A stretch of DNA of 64,000 bases from Ptychodera flava. Taxonomy: Eukaryota > Hemichordata > Enteropneusta > Ptychoderidae. Below the pieces are notes generated by a model. The model saw nothing but the letters and a program-made list of their open reading frames with translations, had not been told where the DNA came from and made no database searches. Location of the stretch: contig NC_091941.1 in assembly GCF_041260155.1 (NCBI RefSeq), positions 25,931,747 through 25,995,746 of the forward strand, in the 5' to 3' direction. Below are positions 57,949 to 64,000 of this stretch, piece after piece (within the stretch, counting starts at the first letter, position 1; each line of letters starts with the position of its first letter). Position numbers and translations under genes: made by a program.

Positions 57949-57956
57949 TATAAATA
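57949..57956 (+). promoter_or_regulatory. TATA box of the C-type lectin gene
   Basis: TATAAATA in the context gctataaataccg. Transcription would start near 57980, which places the non-coding exon before the donor at 58058. Confidence 0.6.
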
Positions 57957-57979
57957 CCGAGCGATACTGCAACACGGTA

Positions 57980-58057
57980 GACTTGCAGACCAGAGAAGAG
58001 GGCAGAACATTGTGAAGAGGAACAAACTCGAAGTTTTGGTGACACGAAAGTTATAAG
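57980..58057 (+). other. Non-coding first exon of the C-type lectin gene (inferred)
   Basis: The end is a strong donor ataag/gtaagt at 58058. The next acceptor, cctcaaacag, ends at 58474 and gives a second exon that begins 32 bases before the start codon. The 5' limit is estimated from the TATA box. Confidence 0.5.
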
Positions 58058-58203
58058 GTAAGTATATGGGAAATCGTCTATTTTCGCTCTTTTCAAGTAA
58101 ACACTTTTATTCTCTTTCCTACAGGTGCTCTTTTCTTCGTCTTTGTTCCCGCTCTAACCCGTTCTGTCTGTCCATTTCTTCCCCTCCCTCCCTCCTCCCT
58201 CCA

Positions 58204-58206
<3 letters not shown>

Positions 58207-58284
<78 letters not shown>
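58207..58284 (+). repeat. (CT)n microsatellite in intron 1 of the lectin gene
   Basis: About 39 uninterrupted CT dinucleotides after a C-rich ccctcc stretch. Confidence 0.97.
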
Positions 58285-58287
<3 letters not shown>

Positions 58288-58506
58288 TGACATCCACAGA
58301 TAGGTTTACGGTCATTCAGAAAAAAGTTCCTCTTTGCCAAGAGCAGAACGCCAAAACCACCAAATACATATTTTAATCAATACCATCAAGTGACACCTAA
58401 ACTCATATGGCTTTTATCCTTGTCAGTTACATTTGATTCAGATTCCCCTTTTCGTTCTCTTTTACCTCAAACAGGAAAAAAAGTCCGGTTACTTGGAAAA
58501 AGCAGC

Positions 58507-58672
58507 ATGGGTGTAGTAACATTTCTATTGGTGGCGTTCATCGCATCTAGTTTGACCGGTGAAGCAGTCGGACTCACGAAAGAGGAATTTGCAAGAAAGC
58601 TCTCTGGATACAAAGAACGCGCTCTCAGTCAGGAACCTGTGGAAGATCTGGAACGCGAGCTTGACCAGGAAC
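58507..58672 (+). CDS. Lectin coding exon 1: signal peptide and charged linker
   Basis: MGVVTFLLVAFIASSLTGEA is a clear secretion signal. The exon starts at 58475 with 32 bases of 5' UTR. Donor gtgagt at 58673, phase 1. Confidence 0.88.
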
Positions 58673-61600
58673 GTGAGTAGCCATCACTTGTATATCAGCA
58701 TTTAGTAGTTTCTGTTACGAAAACGGAGCGAGAATGATTTCCCCGGCGACTACAAATTAGCAACTCTTTAAAACTTTGAAAGTCGAAGCGACCAGCTTTT
58801 GCTTTTTGCTGTTTGCGCCTCTTGACGGATGTAGATCCAGTAGCTGACGGGGAAGTGAAAACAAAGATGCCAGAATTCAAACAGTTGAAAAATAATTTCG
58901 GTGAAGCAGGGAGAAAAAAATAATGCTCCGGAGTCAACCTTCCAAGCCCCCTCCCCCGAATATCTTAGGCCCCCCTTACGACATTTAAATACGACATGAA
59001 AGACATCTGTTCATACCAACACGACAAATGTGTTTGCAATTGAGTGCCAAAGCCATTTGTGGTTGAGTGCAAATAGCTCCACATTTTCGATTTGGACGAC
59101 TGCACATAAAGAATCTCCGCCACAGAAGAAATGGTCGTTTTCGTAATAAACGTATCTACGGCAACGGCATGCCGATGTTTGTACATTTAGATGCATCCCT
59201 TTTCAATGCCCACGGCCTCTTCATACCGCTATTGTCGTTAGCTGCTTGGCCACCTGAACTCGTAAACTTCATTGTGATGCTCTAAAAATTCCAGTTGTTC
59301 CGTGCCTCTCATTAAAACTCGTTGCCAGCTGTATTCGGTTCGGTCGGGGTGAGTTAGTTGTGGCACGTAACATAATTAGGAGTCAGACCTAAAAAAAAAT
59401 CTACAAAACAGGTTTCTTCCTTGTAGTTTGCTTCGTGTCACTTTTCTTAGCCATTCCAGAAAACTTAAGTATATGATGATAATAAAATAAACTCATTCGG
59501 TCCATCTTGCTACATAACCCCATACTCCTACAAAGCAACTGCGTTATATTCGATCGAAGATACCAGTATCTAGGCGGTGAAAGACCATCATACGCCATCA
59601 ACCCGGGAAAATTCGTAGTTTATTTCATTGGAATTTACTCCGTACGTCATCGCTATATTGGTTACTGTGTAGTAAAATTTATAGCCATCCCGCCGTGAGG
59701 TCACCATGGTCAATTTCAATCTCTCCGTTTCAATTATTTTGAACAAAAAGGCGAGGTCCCAATCGGCTTAACAAAGAAACAAAATACGAATCAATTAGTA
59801 AAGCTTTGCCATTGTTCTTTCGTACTGGAACCACACAGTACTAACGCATAACTGCTATACGAGGCCCGCAACCACAGTCGCTTGTGGTTCGATACACGGC
59901 AAAAGCCGCTAGTATGCATAAGAAATGGGGGAAGATCAAGAACAGAATTTCCATATCTTACAACAGCTGCGATACATTTGAAAGCAGCGGTGCTGTGATT
60001 GGCCATCTTCTGTCAGTCCGCGATAAACAGTTAAATCCGGGTGTGCTGATTTAGCCAATGATGGTTATAGTTAATTAAAAAGCTACATACGTTTCAATGT
60101 TTTCCTTATACTAGCTCTTGAATTGTTTTACGAAATTTTTAAACGATAATCAAGTATCGTTTTTTATAATTTATCCGCCCAAAGTACTCTGAAGATGTGT
60201 AAAAAGTATTTTACATCAAGCTGCAAAGCACTTCAGCTTGGCTTTCGTGACCGCCATGACCGTAACACTAACAGCAATCAAGTGCTGTGTAGCAATTGGC
60301 TAATTAATTGATCGGTCACGCGCCAGCAACGAAACACAATCAAGTTCTTAGATGCGACAGGTTTGCTTGCATCGGTCATATAACTTGACTTGACATTGAA
60401 GTAGCCTAGAGCCGTGGTTGTTTGGTACTTGCAAACTTCTTCCACAAATCAAATTAAAACTTAGAAAACCGTACAGATGGAGAATATTTTCGTTTACTTG
60501 CTTCGTGAAGTTTCTGTAAACGGGAAGGCATGTTTCTCTCCTGAGTGATAATGATGATATCTGTAAATCTTTAATTGCTCTTTCGAGTACAATCGATTCA
60601 TTTTCACACTCGCTATCGGCTTTATCATGTAAAGACGCACAAGGGTGTTATTTGTAAAATATGTGAGAGATTAATCTGAGATATGTCCCGTGGTTCAAAG
60701 GTTCCTTCTAAGGGAAGAAGTATTATGTGTAGCATGCAAAGACAATGATTACTTTTCAATCAAAGTAAGATACACAATATGGTGGTGAGGATGGCAAAGT
60801 TTCTCTGCGTACAAAAAAACTTGTGTCAGCTTACAAAAGCCAAAATTTCGTGCTACCACTGTCAAGCAGAGAATAATTGTACAGTAAAACAAACGAAGAC
60901 AGGAAACTCCATGGGTTGACATGAAAAAATTATACTAAGCATTTGGCAGCGGAATTACCCAGGTTTTCTCATAAATTAAATCCCATTCTGAGAATATTCA
61001 AAGGGCTAACATCGTTTGTTTGTTTGTTTGATTTTTAAGTGCCGACCACCTTTGGGCCACTGTGCGTGAGTCTCCAATACAAGCTCTTCATCGAACCATC
61101 TCTGTTCTGGGACGAGGCTCGGCAGGCATGCGAAGACGATGGCGGGCGACTAGCCGTTATCCGCGATGCCAGAACATCCTCGTTCATGAAAGCATACCTG
61201 AACAGAAGCGCTGTTAAAAGATACGTCGGTTCTGGCATTTGGATTGGCATCAACGATATTGAGGAAGAGGGCACCCTTATGACCTCCGATGGACACCCTT
61301 TCTACGCCGATGACTGTAACGTCTTCCAGGACTGGACCGATGATCAACCAGACGACAACATGAAGCGGGATCCCGAGGGACAAGACTGCGTACAACTTTG
61401 GTAAGTGAAAGTAAAATGATACAAACATTGATTTTGTTTAATGAAACTAACACCACTGTGAAACAAGTGACGCCATTGGAACACGTACTTTCCAAGTCAA
61501 CTATGTGATAGAAAATTCGCCAATTTACCGATGGATGCTGCTAAGCTCAACAGGTGTGCCCGACGCAAGCGTCTGTCTGTCATCACTTCTCGCTGTTTTG

Positions 61601-63037
61601 CTCGGCAAAGATTTGATCGAATCAAACAGCCTGCGGATCGACTCACAACGAATAATGTATGTAGGGCTAAAATCATGGCCCAAGGGAGTAATAAAGTGCA
61701 CTTGTTTGTCGACTGAGATAATGGGAAGCCATCGATGATAAGGTTGAATGGACTTATTGGCCTTCCAACGTAAAAAATATCTGAGAACTTATCTATTCGT
61801 TAGTACAGGTGATAAGTTGATCAATGAATTTCTGTGTTATGAGGATGTGTCAGCAGTATCACAGTATCACTTGACAAGCGACTTTCGAGACTGTAATAGG
61901 TCCATTCATGATACTAAATTTTAATCAGTCTACACACAAAGACTAGGCCTAGGGTTGCAGTTTGTGTGGTATTTAAATGTCCAACGTGTATCTTTTGAAG
62001 GAAAACCTGTACAAACCAAGTAATAAACTCAAGGAACAGCATGGCTACTCCCTCTGGGGCCAGTGTCTGTGGCATGCATAAAACATAAAACACTCCCAAT
62101 GGAAACGTTAAGGTAGAGCGAAGCTTTAAGAGTCGTTAGGGACACACAGTTTTCAGCTGAAACCGAGGCTATCTGTCTGTCTACACCCTGCTGTACTATG
62201 GCTGGGAATTGCAAGCACAAGCCCGTCTTATATTCAGGAGCGTGTATTCCTGGGTTAAAGCTCACTGACTAGAGAAACTCCATCCCCTTAATTTCATTTT
62301 TTCCCATTTGATTACAGGAAAGCAAGGAACTTTTCCTGGGACGACGACTATTGTAACTACAGACCAAAGTCATACATTTGTGAATACGACGGTAAGTGTA
62401 AATATGGAGTGCTAACAGAGCGGTGTCCTGTGACTTGTAGCTTTATTACATTGATATCAGAAAAATATCAGGGATCTTATCGCCATGATTAAGGAAAACG
62501 GTTTAAACTTTTTTGAGGGGAAGGTTGCGAAATAAATTTACATCTTTTGATTTCGAGACACGAACGACACTACACATGATATAAGCCGGCGCCATGTACG
62601 TTAACAAGTTTTCTTCTTGGCCGAGACTGCATTATATGCCCAAAATTTAGAAATTGTTCGTCTTGGGGCTAACGTCTTCAAGGGAGTCTAATATTATATC
62701 TGTGACACACAAGACCTAAATTATATAAACTGACCGTAACCGACAATTATACAGGTATTCCAATAGTATATTCGCTGTCAGAACGTTTATGAAAAACGTA
62801 ATTTCCACCAATGAGAGAGTAGTAACTCTTTAACTTTGTATTCGATCCCATCTCAAAAAAAGTTGACACATATAATTACTGCCAGCACACTGTATGTCAA
62901 GTTCAGAGAAAACTCGGTCAGATTATGGCCATTGCATATTAGTGCACAAGGAAACTGCCTTAGTGGGTGTTAAATCTATGTTTCCCTATTTTTTTTCTAT
63001 TTCAGTCTGTTCGGACGAGTGCGTAGCCTGTCCCTGA
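58507..63037 (+). CDS. Secreted C-type lectin, four coding exons
   Basis: Exons 58507-58672, 61040-61400, 62318-62391 and 63006-63037 join to 633 nt, 210 residues plus stop, all GT-AG and in phase. Signal peptide at about 1-22, then a short charged segment (23-56) rich in Glu/Lys that could form a helix. The C-type lectin domain spans about 62-199: C64, C86, WIGIND at 123-128, QPD at 158-160, C172, WDD at 183-185, C188 and C197. Expected disulfides are C86-C197 and C172-C188. QPD predicts calcium-dependent galactose-type binding, and WDD replaces the usual WND. A Cys-rich tail CSDECVACP may allow dimerisation. Such proteins act in invertebrate immunity or extracellular recognition. The start has A at -3 and G at +4. 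Confidence 0.92.
61040..61400 (+). CDS. Lectin coding exon 2: most of the lectin domain
   Basis: Acceptor atttttaag. Includes FWDEARQACEDDGGRLAVI, GIWIGIND, FQDWTDDQPDDN and GQDCVQLW. Donor gtaagt at 61401, phase 2. The 2.4-kb intron before it (58673-61039) shows no further exon. Confidence 0.93.
62318..62391 (+). CDS. Lectin coding exon 3: end of lectin domain
   Basis: Completes Trp176 across the junction. Encodes KARNFSWDDDYCNYRPKSYI then CEYD. Acceptor ttgattacag, donor gtaagt at 62392, phase 1. A lone ttaaggtagagcg at 62108 in the preceding intron looks like one end of the TTAA MITE family. Confidence 0.92.
63006..63037 (+). CDS. Lectin coding exon 4: Cys-rich tail
   Basis: Acceptor tctatttcag. 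Encodes VCSDECVACP and TGA 63035-63037. Only ten residues, so it is easily missed by automatic prediction. Confidence 0.82.
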
Positions 63038-63671
63038 TGAGCATAGAGATCACGTGATTCGTTTGTGAATATTTTGCGTGGAAGACACGAAGACGCGCAA
63101 AGTCCCCTTCCATGAGTAGATTGTGTACATCGGTTTATTAGAGCGTATTTATATATGTGTGTTGGTCTGAACACGGAGGGCCAGTCATGAATGTATTAGT
63201 AAAAAATAGAAGTATTTCAGGAAGAGACCCTTTTTTCAACTCTATCCATGATCCTTTTAGTTAGATCAGTAATCAGATGAATTTCTGTGTCCTGTGCTTT
63301 AGATGCCAGACCACATCAAGCTGTACACACTTTGACAATGAAGATGTCGGCCAGGATTGATACTGTTCTCACAGATACCAGTGCATTATAACTTCCACTG
63401 ACCCTTTTGCTAGGTAAACGCTCATTTGTGAAAGAGTTTGCATAGAGGTTGGTGCCCCCTGTGTAGATCGAAATCACAATCAAAATTCAAATTTATTTTT
63501 TATGTATTCTGTTTCGGATTCTGATCACTCCAATGTAGCTCAGACTATCTACCGTTTCTTGCTTCATGTGCATGTTTGGGTGTACCCTAACCGAGACTTA
63601 CAGTACTTTGTTTCAAGACCGTCTTCCTTGCCTCAAGCCAATATATTTTAATGTCATTCTGTTTTGAATAT

Positions 63672-63677
63672 AATAAA
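63672..63677 (+). terminator. Poly(A) signal of the lectin gene
   Basis: AATAAA in tataataaaagtaac, 635 bp after the stop codon, the first canonical hexamer in the 3' region. Confidence 0.55.
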
Positions 63678-63724
63678 AGTAACTTAATTCAACTGAGTTC
63701 TACTGTGTCATTAGATATTTTATT

Positions 63725-63935
63725 TCTTAGGTGACTGGGTGCCGTACTTTGCGAGTTCGAATCCGATGGAAAACCTACCGAATTTTCGAGCCTGTGTCCC
63801 CGAGACTGTCTTTCGCCCAGTAAAGCGATGTATTCATTGCCCTAATAAAAGTTTGTGTGCGATGTGTGATCACAGCGAGCATACTTCGTGAACTTTACAA
63901 CGTGTGGAGGGGTCGCAGTCAGAAAAAATTGTAAC
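63725..63935 (+). mobile_element. tRNA-derived SINE, copy 3
   Basis: B box gttcgaatcc at 63755-63764 in ggtgccgtactttgcgagtt context, then gaaaacctacc-gaattttcg, tttgtgtgcgatgtgtgat and acttcgtgaactttacaacg plus tgtggaggg, in the same order as the SINE copies at 41.9 and 42.8 kb. Confidence 0.6.
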
Positions 63936-63972
63936 AACTTAGCTCGGTTATTGAACCAGTCTTTTCTAAGGA

Positions 63973-64000
63973 TGAGGGTTTGGCCGAGCGGTTTTCACTG
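63973..64000 (+). mobile_element. tRNA-like head of another SINE, cut by the window end
   Basis: gatgagggtttggccgagcg ends in a Ser/Leu-type A box (tggccgagcggtt). It may be the head of a further SINE copy, or a genuine tRNA gene; only about 28 bases are visible. Confidence 0.4.

Noticed and set aside
58093..58340. Arg-Glu and Leu-Ser repeat frames around (CT)n
   Set aside because: Direct translation of the dinucleotide microsatellite inside an intron.

Overview
The window is animal nuclear DNA: genes split by GT-AG introns, extracellular multidomain proteins, a class A GPCR, and a dense load of decayed LINEs, SINEs, MITEs and palindromic fold-back elements with many microsatellites. The gene set (HHIP-like protein, C-type lectin, melatonin/GPR84/moody-like GPCRs) together with Crypton, Harbinger, L2-like and tRNA-SINE remnants suggests a marine invertebrate deuterostome such as an enteropneust or an amphioxus. 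The species cannot be fixed from the sequence alone.

Four protein-coding loci can be supported, all on the + strand. (1) 1-246 is the 3' end of a GPCR gene that starts outside the window. (2) 13009-25122 is a nine-exon HHIP-like gene whose inferred exons join to exactly 1010 codons. It encodes a signal peptide, folate-receptor-like domain, glucose/sorbosone dehydrogenase propeller, a Thr/Ser-rich stalk made by two tandem copies of one exon, and a hydrophobic tail that may be a GPI signal. (3) 47179-48384 is an intronless-CDS GPCR, a close paralogue of locus 1. (4) 57949-63677 is a secreted C-type lectin gene with a TATA box, a non-coding first exon, four coding exons (211 codons) and a poly(A) signal.

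The rest is mostly mobile-element debris. 0.5-3.1 kb: possible retroelement ORF and a broken Crypton recombinase. 3.1-6.3 kb: a TTAA MITE split by a retroelement tail, next to a dead CR1/jockey-type LINE. 7.0-8.8 kb: a Harbinger-type element with ~315-bp inverted repeats that include the start of a MADF-domain ORF. 10.4-11.6 kb: degenerate repeats and a 152-bp hairpin. 26.9-30.4 kb: a dead L2-like LINE. 31-35 kb: fold-back and hAT-like elements and (TTCGTA)n. 35.2-37.6 kb: a 1.8-kb fold-back element with 42-bp arrays in its arms, carrying three small palindromic MITEs, each with a perfect 9-bp target duplication, one nested inside another. 38.6-39.9 kb: a 221-bp tandem triplication. 40.5-41.3 kb: a hAT-like MITE with an 8-bp target duplication. 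41.5-43.8 kb: an inverted pair of tRNA-derived SINEs between 220-bp direct repeats. 50-56.5 kb: degenerate repeats and a tandem duplication in which one copy is split by a 1-kb inverted-repeat element while the other keeps the uninterrupted site.

No cluster of genes forming an evident new multi-gene system was seen. The most novel items are the HHIP-like protein with a freshly duplicated mucin-type exon, the nested palindromic MITE/fold-back complex at 35.7-37.5 kb, and a TTAA MITE family found just 3' of two adjacent genes with poly(A)-like hexamers at matching positions.
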